Below, piece after piece: positions 34,603 to 40,715 of a stretch of 40,715 nucleotides of DNA. The stretch is from assembly GCA_017439185.1 (NCBI GenBank), contig JAFRTM010000025.1:1-40715 (forward strand), written 5' to 3'. Source of the stretch: Bacteroidales bacterium (GTDB taxonomy: Bacteria > Bacteroidota > Bacteroidia > Bacteroidales > P3). Below the pieces are notes generated by a model. The model worked only from the letters and a program-made list of their open reading frames with translations, was not told the DNA's origin and searched no databases. The first letter of the stretch is position 1. Each line of letters starts with the position of its first letter. Both the position numbers and the translations under genes were made by a program.

Positions 34603-34632
34603 TTGCCATTCCGCAAAACTTTCGTATCTTTG
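34603..34632 (+). promoter_or_regulatory. promoter of the WG-repeat lipoprotein gene
   Basis: TTG at 34603-34605, 19 bases, then TATCTTTG at 34625-34632. The leader is about 30 bases and AT-rich. Confidence 0.85.
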
Positions 34633-34670
34633 CAGATTGTAATATTCGTAACTAATTAAAATTTAACAAT

Positions 34671-35504
34671 ATGAAAATCAGAGGATTATTCATCGTAATG
34701 GTTGCAGGAGCACTGGCTTGCCTGCTGCTGACCGGCTGCAAGAACGGCAAAGTGGCCGCAAATGGAAAACTGACATGGCAGGAGAAAGACGGAAAATGGG
34801 GCATGGTGGACAAGAACGGCAAAGTGGTTGTGCCTTATGAATACGACTATATAGATGAGTACACTCTTAACAATGTGTATAGGTGTTTAGAAAATAAGGA
34901 CGATGACTTTCTATTGAAGGTAGGCAAAGGAGAGCGTGAAGATGAGCATCAATTAAAAGAGGGCGCTAAATATGGATATGTAAATATGCGAGGCGAAGTG
35001 GTGATTCCTCTGGAATATGATTGGATGTATGGATGGTTCGGTGAAGACGGTTGCTCAGTGGTGGAGAAAAACGGCAAGTGGGGCGCAATCGACAAGAAGG
35101 GCAATATAGTTGTGCCAATTGAATATGACGACTTTATTCACCCTGATGGTTATGGCTGGTCTATTTTCAATGAAGACGGATTTGCGGTAGTGGTGAAAGA
35201 TGGAAAGAAAGGTCTAGTGGACAAAAACGGAAAAGAGATTATCCCCTGTGAATATGAGAGTGTTTCCCATGGTTTTTCGGAAGGAATGGCGGCCGTGGGA
35301 ATTGGCGGCGAATTCGATGACGAGGGTTTCTATATTGATGGCGGCAAATGGGGATTCGTTGACGAGACTGGAAAACTGGTTATACCTCTCATCTATGACG
35401 ACGTAACGTCTTTCAAAGACGGCAAGGCTTATGTGAAGAAAGACGGCAAGGAAGGCTATATCAACCAAAAGGGAGAGTTTACCGAGGAAAAACAAGGCAA
35501 ATGA
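34671..35504 (+). CDS. WG-repeat lipoprotein
   Basis: A 277-residue lipoprotein with lipobox LLLTGC (Cys23), so it is probably anchored in the envelope. The mature part is a string of WG-type beta repeats. Five full units follow the pattern GKWG-x-(V/I)D-x-x-GK-(I/V)-(V/I)P-x-x-YD; they occur near residues 40, 98, 136, 181 and 225, and a sixth is shorter (KEGYINQKGEF). Such repeats form surface or periplasmic beta structures of unknown role. The stop codon overlaps the start of the cupin gene (ATGA), so the two are translationally coupled. A clear promoter precedes it. Confidence 0.88.
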   Translation: MKIRGLFIVMVAGALACLLLTGCKNGKVAANGKLTWQEKDGKWGMVDKNGKVVVPYEYDYIDEYTLNNVYRCLENKDDDFLLKVGKGEREDEHQLKEGAKYGYVNMRGEVVIPLEYDWMYGWFGEDGCSVVEKNGKWGAIDKKGNIVVPIEYDDFIHPDGYGWSIFNEDGFAVVVKDGKKGLVDKNGKEIIPCEYESVSHGFSEGMAAVGIGGEFDDEGFYIDGGKWGFVDETGKLVIPLIYDDVTSFKDGKAYVKKDGKEGYINQKGEFTEEKQGK

Positions 35505-35869
35505 ATGATATTGACAACCTTATAGTGATTGGTAACCGAGTGCTGGTGAAGCCCTTGCTCGACTCGGTGAGCGGGCTCTACAACGTCAGTTTCGAACCTG
35601 GCTGCCGCAACAACTGGCACGTCCACCCCGGTGCCGTGCAGATGCTCATCTGCGTCAGCGGTCGCGGCTGGTATCAGGAGTGGGGCAAACCGGCCGTGGA
35701 GCTGAAGCCTGGCGTCACTATCGCCGTCCCCGAGGGTGTGAAGCATTGGCACGGTGCAGCCAAAGACAGTTGGATGCAGCACCTTACCTACCACGCCAAC
35801 GCCAAGCCCGGTAACAGCAATGAGTGGCTCGAACCTGTCACCGACGAACAATACAATACCATGCAGTAA
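35501..35869 (+). CDS. cupin protein with GroES-like N-terminus
   Basis: A 122-residue single-domain cupin. NVSFEPGCRNNWHVHPGAVQMLICVSGRGWYQEWGKPAVELKPGVTIAVPEGVKHWHGA contains both cupin motifs; metal ligands would be His at NWHVH, the Gln near QMLI, and His at KHWH. Members often sit beside carboxymuconolactone-decarboxylase or flavodoxin genes. The odd feature is the start, MNDIDNLIVIGNRVLVKP, which matches the GroES-fold protein at 23935 in 13 of 18 positions. The gene begins 4 bases before the WG-lipoprotein stop and is followed, after 45 bases, by a flavodoxin gene. Substrate unknown. Confidence 0.85.
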   Translation: MNDIDNLIVIGNRVLVKPLLDSVSGLYNVSFEPGCRNNWHVHPGAVQMLICVSGRGWYQEWGKPAVELKPGVTIAVPEGVKHWHGAAKDSWMQHLTYHANAKPGNSNEWLEPVTDEQYNTMQ

Positions 35870-35877
35870 TTTGCAAA

Positions 35878-35925
35878 AAACACTAATACACTAACGCAAT
35901 CACACAATAACGCAATGAACAAGAT
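35878..35925 (+). repeat. 48-bp direct repeat, copy A (first start region)
   Basis: Positions 35878-35925 match 35986-36033 at 43 of 48 bases, an offset of exactly 108 (36 codons). Both copies end in the context CAATGAACAA and each carries an in-frame ATG (35915 and 36023). The repeat is A/C-rich. Confidence 0.85.
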
Positions 35926-36529
35926 CCTCACCTTAGGCCTTGCACTCCTTTTGGCCAGCGGCTGCAATGCGCAAAGCAAACAAGAAAACACTAACACAAT
36001 AACGCAATCAAACAATAACACAATGAACAAAATAGTCATCTTCTTCTCCCACGCGGGCGATAATTACAGCGTGGGCAACATCGAGGTCGGCAACACCAAG
36101 ATTGTGGCCGACTACATCAGCGAAATCACGGGTGCCGACCAATACGAGATTGTCACCCATAAGTACGACGGTATGGCCTACACGCCGCTTATCAACCTGG
36201 CCAAGAAAGAGGCTGCCGACGGTGAGCTGCCTCCCTACGAGGGTGCTGCCCCCGACCTCAGCCAATACGACACCGTCTTCATCGGCGGCCCCGTGTGGTG
36301 GGGTACCTATCCGCAAGTGATGTTCACACTGTTCCGCGACATCGACCTCTCTGGCAAGACCGTTATTCCCTTCACCACCCACGAGGGCAGCGGCCTGGCC
36401 AACTGCGTCAACGACGTGAAGAAAGCCTTCCCCAAGGCCACCGTCACCAAAGGCTTCTCCATCTTTGGCCATGAAGTCCGCACAGGCAAAGCCAAAGTGG
36501 AGAAGTGGCTGAAAGGACTGGGGTATTGA
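35915..36529 (+). CDS. flavodoxin-like protein with lipoprotein signal, two possible starts
   Basis: The long form has 204 residues with a lipobox LLLASGC (Cys17) and a short Asn/Thr/Gln linker. The short form would start at Met37 (ATG 36023; MNKIVIFFSHAGDNYSVG), exactly where a normal cytosolic flavodoxin begins. The body has the flavodoxin features: an FMN phosphate loop near SHAGDNYSVGN...GNTK, DTVFIGGPVWWGTYPQ, and TTHEGSGLAN. Flavodoxins of this type often reduce quinones or act with cupin/HxlR genes. The upstream start region is duplicated within the coding sequence (35986-36033), so both starts have the same initiation context. The cupin gene lies 45 bases upstream, and a second cupin follows. 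Confidence 0.9.
   Translation: MNKILTLGLALLLASGCNAQSKQENTNTITQSNNNTMNKIVIFFSHAGDNYSVGNIEVGNTKIVADYISEITGADQYEIVTHKYDGMAYTPLINLAKKEAADGELPPYEGAAPDLSQYDTVFIGGPVWWGTYPQVMFTLFRDIDLSGKTVIPFTTHEGSGLANCVNDVKKAFPKATVTKGFSIFGHEVRTGKAKVEKWLKGLGY
35986..36033 (+). repeat. 48-bp direct repeat, copy B (internal start region)
   Basis: Copy of 35878-35925 with 5 differences. It encodes residues 25-40 of the long form and places an ATG at 36023 in the same context as the first start. Confidence 0.85.
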
Positions 36530-36681
36530 TATCTCGGCGGTGGCTGCGATTGATACGTTGCTCAACCCCAAAAAGGGAACTTCGCAACTCGATTAAGCAG
36601 AAAAAAGACCGTCATTCCGACGACCTTATGTGTTAAATAAGTGTTAAAGTGCCGGCAGCGGTTTCTTGCAGTTACGATATT

Positions 36682-36699
36682 ACTTACCCAGAAGTAAGT
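36682..36699 (+). promoter_or_regulatory. inverted repeat ACTTAC-N6-GTAAGT, candidate HxlR operator
   Basis: ACTTAC at 36682-36687 and GTAAGT at 36694-36699 are perfectly complementary, separated by six bases. The site lies just upstream of the promoter of the second cupin and 640 bases from the HxlR gene. HxlR-family regulators commonly bind short TTAC/GTAA-type inverted repeats near genes they control, so this is a plausible target, by inference only. Confidence 0.5.
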
Positions 36700-36720
36700 G
36701 GCTTACGCCCGGGTACCCTC

Positions 36721-36751
36721 TTGCGGGGTTTCGGAAAGCATTGTACTTTTG
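36721..36751 (+). promoter_or_regulatory. promoter of the second cupin
   Basis: TTG at 36721-36723, about 20 bases, then TACTTTTG at 36744-36751. This places transcription downstream of an upstream in-frame start at 36666 and makes the ATG at 36792 the true start. Confidence 0.75.
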
Positions 36752-36791
36752 CAACCGAAAAACAGTTAAACAACTTAAAAAAAAAATAGCA

Positions 36792-37244
36792 ATGAGAACA
36801 ATCGAAAACATCAAGAGCGGTCGCAACTATGCCGCCGTCAACGTAGGAAGTATTGAACAGATTATTGAGCACCAGCTCCCAATGGGTCCCAATGTCATCC
36901 AGGGCAAGGTGTTCGTTGGTCAGGCGGTGGGCGCCACCGGCAGCGAGCTGTCGTTCCAGACGCTTGTGCCTGGTCAGGACAGCGGATTCCTGCACACCCA
37001 CAAGACCCACGAGGAGCTCTACATCATCCTGCGCGGCAACGGCACCTATCAGGTCGACGGCGAGCAGTTCCCCGTCAGCGAGGGCACCGTGGTTCGCGTC
37101 AGTCCCGACGGTCGTCGCGCCCTGAAGAACACGGGTTCCGAGCCCCTCACCATGCTTTGCATCCAATACAAGGCCAACGCCTTCACCGAGGCCGACAGCC
37201 CGATGACCGACGGCAACATCCTCGCCGACCCGCTGACTTGGTAA
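36792..37244 (+). CDS. cupin-domain protein, 150 aa
   Basis: A cytoplasmic beta-barrel cupin. The open frame reaches back to 36666, but the promoter at 36744 shows that the start is the ATG at 36792 (MRTIENIKSGRNYAAVNVGS). Motif 1 is SGFLHTHKTHEELYIILRGNG (around 64-84), with His residues and the Glu as metal ligands. Motif 2 is less exact (EGTVVRVSPDGRRALKNTG), where the usual His is replaced. Such cupins are often stress-responsive and lie beside HxlR regulators, as here. A terminator at 37270-37301 separates it from the HxlR gene. Reaction unknown. Confidence 0.88.
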   Translation: MRTIENIKSGRNYAAVNVGSIEQIIEHQLPMGPNVIQGKVFVGQAVGATGSELSFQTLVPGQDSGFLHTHKTHEELYIILRGNGTYQVDGEQFPVSEGTVVRVSPDGRRALKNTGSEPLTMLCIQYKANAFTEADSPMTDGNILADPLTW

Positions 37245-37269
37245 CGACTTGTCACAATTAGCATCATGG

Positions 37270-37301
37270 CAGGCGGACAGGATAGATTGTCCGCCTGTTT
37301 T
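37270..37301 (+). terminator. terminator after the cupin gene
   Basis: CAGGCGGACA (37270-37279) pairs perfectly with TGTCCGCCTG (37288-37297), followed by TTTT. It ends the cupin transcript before the HxlR gene. Confidence 0.85.
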
Positions 37302-37339
37302 AAGAAAAAGTTGTATCTTTACACCTCCAAAACATCGAT

Positions 37340-37714
37340 ATGAACAAAGACTTCATCAAAGACCCTTACTTCCCGGAGTGCCCCATCCGCAATGTTCTGG
37401 CACGCATTGGTGGCAAATGGACGCTGGCAGTTCTTTACACGCTAGGCGGCAGCGAGACACCGCTGCGCTTCAAGGAGATTGAAAAGGCAAACCCCGACTG
37501 CTCCCAAAAGATGCTGACCCAGACCCTTCGCGGCTTGGAGGCTGACGGACTCGTATGCCGCACCGTCTATCCCGAGATGCCGCCACGCGTGGAATATGCC
37601 CTTACCGGCCGTGGCAGCTCCTTCCTTCCCGTCATGCGCCAGCTCATCGACTGGGCCTACCACAACCTGCACGACATCGTAACCGATAGAGAGAAATACT
37701 ATGGGCAGGATTGA
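37340..37714 (+). CDS. HxlR-family winged-helix regulator
   Basis: A 124-residue winged-helix DNA-binding protein. CPIRNVLARIGGKWTLAVLYTLGG (14-37) is the HxlR signature, followed by RFKEIEKANPDCSQKMLTQTLRGLEADGLVCRTVYPEMPPRVEYALTGRG. There is a Cys at position 14, next to the conserved Pro, plus C54 and C73. In the HypR/YodB-type members an N-terminal Cys senses oxidants or electrophiles, so redox sensing is a reasonable inference. The stop overlaps the macrodomain start by 14 bases, so it heads an operon with the macrodomain and sirtuin genes. A weak TATCTTTA lies before it. Confidence 0.92.
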   Translation: MNKDFIKDPYFPECPIRNVLARIGGKWTLAVLYTLGGSETPLRFKEIEKANPDCSQKMLTQTLRGLEADGLVCRTVYPEMPPRVEYALTGRGSSFLPVMRQLIDWAYHNLHDIVTDREKYYGQD

Positions 37715-38522
37715 GAACATCGATTATTGCATCCGTTACCTGCTGGAGCAGAACCACACTCAGGCCGACATTCCAGCAGAATTGGCGGGGAAGCAACAAT
37801 TGCTGCGAGCGCTCATGAACGTTACGGAAGTCGAGAGAAGAGCAAACGTGTTTGCTCTGCCGAGATGCAGTAACGTCACCGAGGGTAATATATGGGAGCC
37901 GCAACCGTTGAGCGTCGAGTTTATTCGGGCGCAGAATGCCGAGTTGCAGGCACAACTGACGGACAAAGGTGTGGTGGCTTTGGAAGACATCTCCACGTCG
38001 GGCAGGACCCCTCTCCTCTGGCAGGGCGACATCACCCAACTGAAGGTTGATGCCATCGTCAATGCCGCCAACAGCCGCGGACTTGGTTGCTGGCATCCGC
38101 TGCATGCCTGCATCGACAACGCTATTCATTCGGCGGCGGGGTTGCAGCTGCGGCAAGCGTGCAACAACATACTGCGTGGAGGCGAGATAGACACTGGTGA
38201 CGCCATTATCACGCCTGGCTATAACCTACCCTCCAAATATGTGATTCACACAGTTGGTCCCATTATCGCCACCGGCAACCCCACGCCGGAGCAGGAACGT
38301 CAGCTGGCAGCTTGCTACCGCAAGTGCCTCGAATTGGCCGAAACCAACGGATGCCACTCGATAGCCTTCTGCTGTATCTCCACCGGCGAGTTCCGCTTCC
38401 CCAACCGCCGTGCCGCCGAGATTGCCGTGGAAGCATGCAGAGGTGCGAAGACAAAAGTGATATTCAACGTTTTCAAGGATATTGACTATGCCATCTACCG
38501 ACAACTTCTCGGAAAGGATTAA
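37701..38522 (+). CDS. zinc-dependent macrodomain protein (ADP-ribosylhydrolase type)
   Basis: This 273-residue protein has the layout of Zn-macro proteins, which remove mono-ADP-ribose from proteins and are encoded beside SirTM sirtuins. The macrodomain reads QGDITQLKVDAIVNAANSRGLGCWHPLHACIDNAIH (108-143); the probable zinc ligands are C130, H135 and C137. SKYVIHTVGPI and IAFCCISTGEF follow. The N-terminal helical part is interrupted: after RALMNV, about 25 residues (roughly 41-65) separate it from PLSVEF, where known relatives run straight on. This stretch carries a palindrome (37839-37858). The gene overlaps HxlR at its start and the sirtuin at its end. Confidence 0.92.
   Translation: MGRIENIDYCIRYLLEQNHTQADIPAELAGKQQLLRALMNVTEVERRANVFALPRCSNVTEGNIWEPQPLSVEFIRAQNAELQAQLTDKGVVALEDISTSGRTPLLWQGDITQLKVDAIVNAANSRGLGCWHPLHACIDNAIHSAAGLQLRQACNNILRGGEIDTGDAIITPGYNLPSKYVIHTVGPIIATGNPTPEQERQLAACYRKCLELAETNGCHSIAFCCISTGEFRFPNRRAAEIAVEACRGAKTKVIFNVFKDIDYAIYRQLLGKD
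37820..37875. mobile_element. possible palindromic element inserted in frame in the macrodomain gene
   Basis: A 20-bp palindrome, AGAGCAAACGTGTTTGCTCT (37839-37858, central GT unpaired), is framed by CGTTAC (37820-37825) and GTAACG (37870-37875). The frame stays open and the palindrome encodes RANVFAL. The inserted stretch lies where the protein is longer than its family. It resembles the Rickettsia palindromic elements in idea, not in sequence. Mobile origin is an inference. Confidence 0.45.
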
Positions 38523-39324
38523 CCTCCTGCACAAGGCGATAAGCGAAGCCGACCATATCATTATTGGCGCGGGCAGCGGGCTTTCAACCGCTGCCGGTAT
38601 CGACTATGGCGGCGAGGAGTTCCGCTGCGAGTTTTCTCCGTGGATTGAGCGCTACGGTTTCACCGACCTCTACACCTCGTCGTTCTACCCCTTCGAGACG
38701 CAGGAAGAATACTGGGCCTACTGGGCCAAGCATATCTGGTTCAGCCGTTACCGCACAGGTGCCACTGGACTGTACAAGATGCTTCTACGGCGTTTCCCCA
38801 AGGCTTTTGTGGTGACGACCAATGTCGACGGCCAGTTCGAGCTGGCAGGCTTCCCCGCGGAGCGCATCTTCGCCACACAAGGCGACTACCGATGGTTTCA
38901 GCCAGCATCCGGGACACCGAAGACTTTGATTGACAACCATGAGTGGGTGATGCGAGTGCTGCCGCTCATCGACGACTGTCGCATACCCACGGAGATGATT
39001 CCCACCATGCCCGACGGCAGCCCGGCTGCGATGAATCTACGCGTGGACGAAACCTTCGTCGAGGACTTCCGCTGGCACCTGCAGGCGCGACGCTACACCG
39101 ATTTCGTGCAGCAGGCTTCGCAGGGTAAACTGCTATTGCTCGAATTCGGCATAGGCTACAACACCCCCGGCATCATTCGCCTCCCTTTCGAGCAGATGGC
39201 ACAGCGATTCCCCCACACCACCCTCATCCGTTTCAACCGCGACAACCCCGAGCCCTACATCGAGGATTTGCCCCGCTTCACAGCATTTACAGAAGACATT
39301 GCGTCGATTCTAAACCTGACGTAA
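38488..39324 (+). CDS. M-class sirtuin (SirTM), protein ADP-ribosyltransferase type
   Basis: A 278-residue NAD-dependent sirtuin of the macro-linked class. In the known Gram-positive cases SirTM adds ADP-ribose to a lipoylated GcvH-like protein. The NAD site starts with IIIGAGSGLSTAAGID (about 25-39). The usual TQNIDxL is VTTNVDGQ (N112, D114). The deacetylase His is replaced by Gln131 in ATQGD, which marks this class. The region that normally holds a four-Cys zinc ribbon has only one Cys (DDCRIP), so zinc appears absent. VDETFVEDFRWHLQARRY and LLLLEFGIGYNTPGIIRLPFEQM follow. It overlaps the macrodomain gene by 35 bases. A TTG at 38482 is a less likely start. Confidence 0.92.
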   Translation: MPSTDNFSERINLLHKAISEADHIIIGAGSGLSTAAGIDYGGEEFRCEFSPWIERYGFTDLYTSSFYPFETQEEYWAYWAKHIWFSRYRTGATGLYKMLLRRFPKAFVVTTNVDGQFELAGFPAERIFATQGDYRWFQPASGTPKTLIDNHEWVMRVLPLIDDCRIPTEMIPTMPDGSPAAMNLRVDETFVEDFRWHLQARRYTDFVQQASQGKLLLLEFGIGYNTPGIIRLPFEQMAQRFPHTTLIRFNRDNPEPYIEDLPRFTAFTEDIASILNLT

Positions 39325-39517
39325 AAGGATCAAACAATAATATCTGCGATTGCACGTTTATTCTATATAGGTGGGTTCTATTAATTCCAGAATTAGATAA
39401 TCTATATTTTGAACGGTTTGATAATTAATGATTTATAATCTTATTTTTTGTTTTTTTCCGTTTTTTCAGATGTTCCCTATAATCAAACATTCTTAACACA
39501 GTAATACAGATACTACA

Positions 39518-40093
39518 ATGAAAAAAGACCTTGGAGTTGTGCCGGCGGTGTACCCGATGCCGGTTTTGATGGTGGCCGCCTACGATGAGAGCGGCCGCGT
39601 GAACGTGATGAATGCCGCTTGGAGCATGATTTGCGGCATGGACAAAATCGCCCTCTTCATCAGCGAAGGCCACAAGACTACGCAGAATATCCTAAAGACA
39701 AAAGCCTTCACCGTCAGCATCGCCGACCGCGACCATATGGATGTGGCCGATTATTTCGGCATTGTCACCGGCAACAAGACCCCCGACAAGTTCGAATGCA
39801 CGGGCTACCACGCCGTCCGCAGCAGCCGCGTCAACGCCCCCGTCATCGACGAGTTCCCCGTGGCGATGGAGTGCGAGCTGGCCGATGTGGTGGAGACCGA
39901 AACGTTGTACTGCATCGTGGGCAGGATAGTCAACGTCGCCGCCGAGGAGAGCGTTCTCAGCGAGAATGGCAAAGTAAACCCAGCCAAGCTCAACGCCCTT
40001 ATATTCGACCAGTTCCAGAACGGCTACTACGTCATGGGCGAGCAGGTGGGCCGTGCCTGGAACGCCGGTGCCGCACTGGCCAAAGCAAAATAG
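39518..40093 (+). CDS. flavin reductase-like protein (FMN split barrel)
   Basis: A 191-residue protein of the flavin reductase-like family, which binds FMN and may reduce flavin or a small substrate with NAD(P)H. The start DLGVVPAVYPMPVLMVAAYDESGRVNVMNAAWSMICGMDKIALFIS fits the split-barrel FMN site, followed by HKTTQNILKTKAFTVSIADRDHMDVADYFGIVTG. It lies 193 bases after the sirtuin, so an independent promoter is possible, though none is convincing. Flavoproteins are also found near SirTM operons in Gram-positive bacteria. The acyltransferase gene follows after 67 bases. Confidence 0.9.
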   Translation: MKKDLGVVPAVYPMPVLMVAAYDESGRVNVMNAAWSMICGMDKIALFISEGHKTTQNILKTKAFTVSIADRDHMDVADYFGIVTGNKTPDKFECTGYHAVRSSRVNAPVIDEFPVAMECELADVVETETLYCIVGRIVNVAAEESVLSENGKVNPAKLNALIFDQFQNGYYVMGEQVGRAWNAGAALAKAK

Positions 40094-40160
40094 TCCGTGA
40101 GGCCTTACAACTGAGAAACGCCACCCTATAGGCAATAACAACCTCCAAAACCTTAAGACA

Positions 40161-40715
40161 TTGAACACACCCACAGGAAAAGACTATGTCGGCAGCGACG
40201 AACTCTACGCCGACGTGCAGCGCACTATGCGGCTCTGCGCCGAAATGAACAGCGGCTACCACACCGAGGCCGAGGTGCGCGACTGCCTGCGCGAGATTAC
40301 ACGCAGCGAGGTACCCGACACCGTGCGTGTCTTCACACCGATTAACATCAACTACGGCCCCGGTGTGCGCTTCGGCGACGACTGCTTCCTCAACTTCGGC
40401 TGTACGCTGCTCGCCATCGGCGGCATCACCATCGGCGGCGGGGCCTTCATCGGCCCCCACTGTGTGCTGGCCACCGAGTACCACCCCGAGGACCCCGCCA
40501 CGCGGCACACTCTGCTCACCAAACCCATCATCATTGGCCGTAACGCCTGGCTGGGCGCCGACGTCAAGGTGCTGGCCGGTGTCACCATAGGCGAGAACGC
40601 CATCGTGGCGGCCGGAAGCGTGGTCACCAAGGATGTGCCCGACAATATGGTCGTGGCCGGAACACCTGCCAAGGTGATTCGCGAAATCAATCAAAAAACC
40701 GCTCATATAAACTAA
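40161..40715 (+). CDS. hexapeptide (maltose/galactoside-type) O-acetyltransferase
   Basis: A 184-residue left-handed beta-helix acyltransferase of the Maa/LacA type, which moves acetyl from acetyl-CoA to a sugar hydroxyl. The N-terminal ELYADVQRTMRLCAEMN matches the family's helical cap. The hexapeptide coils run through GGITIGGGAFIGPHCVLATEYHPED, with catalytic His108, and IIIGRNAWLGADVKVLAGVTIGENAIVAAGSVV, ending in MVVAGTPAKVIREI. No upstream ATG exists back to the in-frame TGA at 40098, so a TTG at 40161 is used. The stop TAA is the last three bases of the window. The substrate is unknown. Confidence 0.9.
   Translation: MNTPTGKDYVGSDELYADVQRTMRLCAEMNSGYHTEAEVRDCLREITRSEVPDTVRVFTPININYGPGVRFGDDCFLNFGCTLLAIGGITIGGGAFIGPHCVLATEYHPEDPATRHTLLTKPIIIGRNAWLGADVKVLAGVTIGENAIVAAGSVVTKDVPDNMVVAGTPAKVIREINQKTAHIN

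Larger units (their letters stand above)
34233..34670. other. intergenic region between divergent genes
   Basis: It holds the promoter of the leftward DUF6266-like gene (34273-34302) and that of the rightward WG-repeat gene (34603-34632). A 77-codon ORF at 34409-34642 overlaps the second promoter, starts at a non-ATG codon and shows no family features, so I do not call it. Nothing else is supported. Confidence 0.65.

Noticed and set aside
34409-34642. 77-residue ORF
   Set aside because: It covers the promoter of the WG-repeat gene, starts at a non-ATG codon and has no recognisable feature.
38488-39324. Classical sirtuin deacetylase
   Set aside because: The catalytic His position is Gln (ATQGD), the zinc cysteines are missing, and the gene overlaps a Zn-macrodomain gene; this fits SirTM.

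Overview
The window looks like a chromosomal segment of a Bacteroidales-type bacterium (phylum Bacteroidota). Several starts are preceded by the phylum's vegetative promoter (TTG, about 19 bases, then TAnnTTTG), Shine-Dalgarno sequences are mostly absent, and the gene families fit: fused-type GcvP, a long ParC, WG-repeat lipoproteins, a GroES-fold paralogue and DUF6266-like proteins. I saw no rRNA, tRNA, CRISPR array, integrase or transposase.

Layout. (1) 1-5212 is accessory-looking. It holds the 5' end of a DUF6266-like gene, a structured intergenic stretch, an AT-rich coiled-coil protein, a sigma-like orphan, a small orphan, and an AEP primase/RecA-helicase whose stop codon lies inside a 27-copy, 8-bp tandem repeat, followed by palindromes. 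(2) 5213-16523 is a long minus-strand housekeeping block: an HtrA-type protease and a MATE exporter, then a secreted protein, dxs, parC, a glycosyltransferase, hflX and a second secreted protein. (3) 16524-17157 is a gene-free region with 11-bp phased repeats. (4) 17158-26925 is on the plus strand: gapA, fabG, an orphan ABC solute-binding lipoprotein, gcvT with a DUF1015 gene, two unknown proteins, a GroES-fold protein and alaS. (5) 27000-34232 is on the minus strand: a secreted GH2 beta-galactosidase, gcvP and a second DUF6266-like gene. (6) 34671-40715 is on the plus strand and forms a redox/stress-flavoured island: WG lipoprotein, cupin, flavodoxin, cupin, HxlR regulator, zinc macrodomain, M-class sirtuin (SirTM), flavin reductase and an acyltransferase.

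The most interesting part is the island. The HxlR regulator (with a Cys near its N-terminus), macrodomain and SirTM genes overlap end to end. This suggests a redox-switched ADP-ribosylation writer/eraser operon that lacks the GcvH-L/lipoate-ligase genes known beside SirTM in Gram-positive bacteria. The macrodomain gene carries an apparent in-frame palindromic insertion, resembling Rickettsia-type palindromic elements. The flavodoxin gene has its translation-start region duplicated in frame, which may give a lipoprotein and a cytosolic form. The first cupin begins with a segment closely matching the start of the GroES-fold gene 11.5 kb away.

All calls come from reading the sequence and remembered family features. 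No database search was run.
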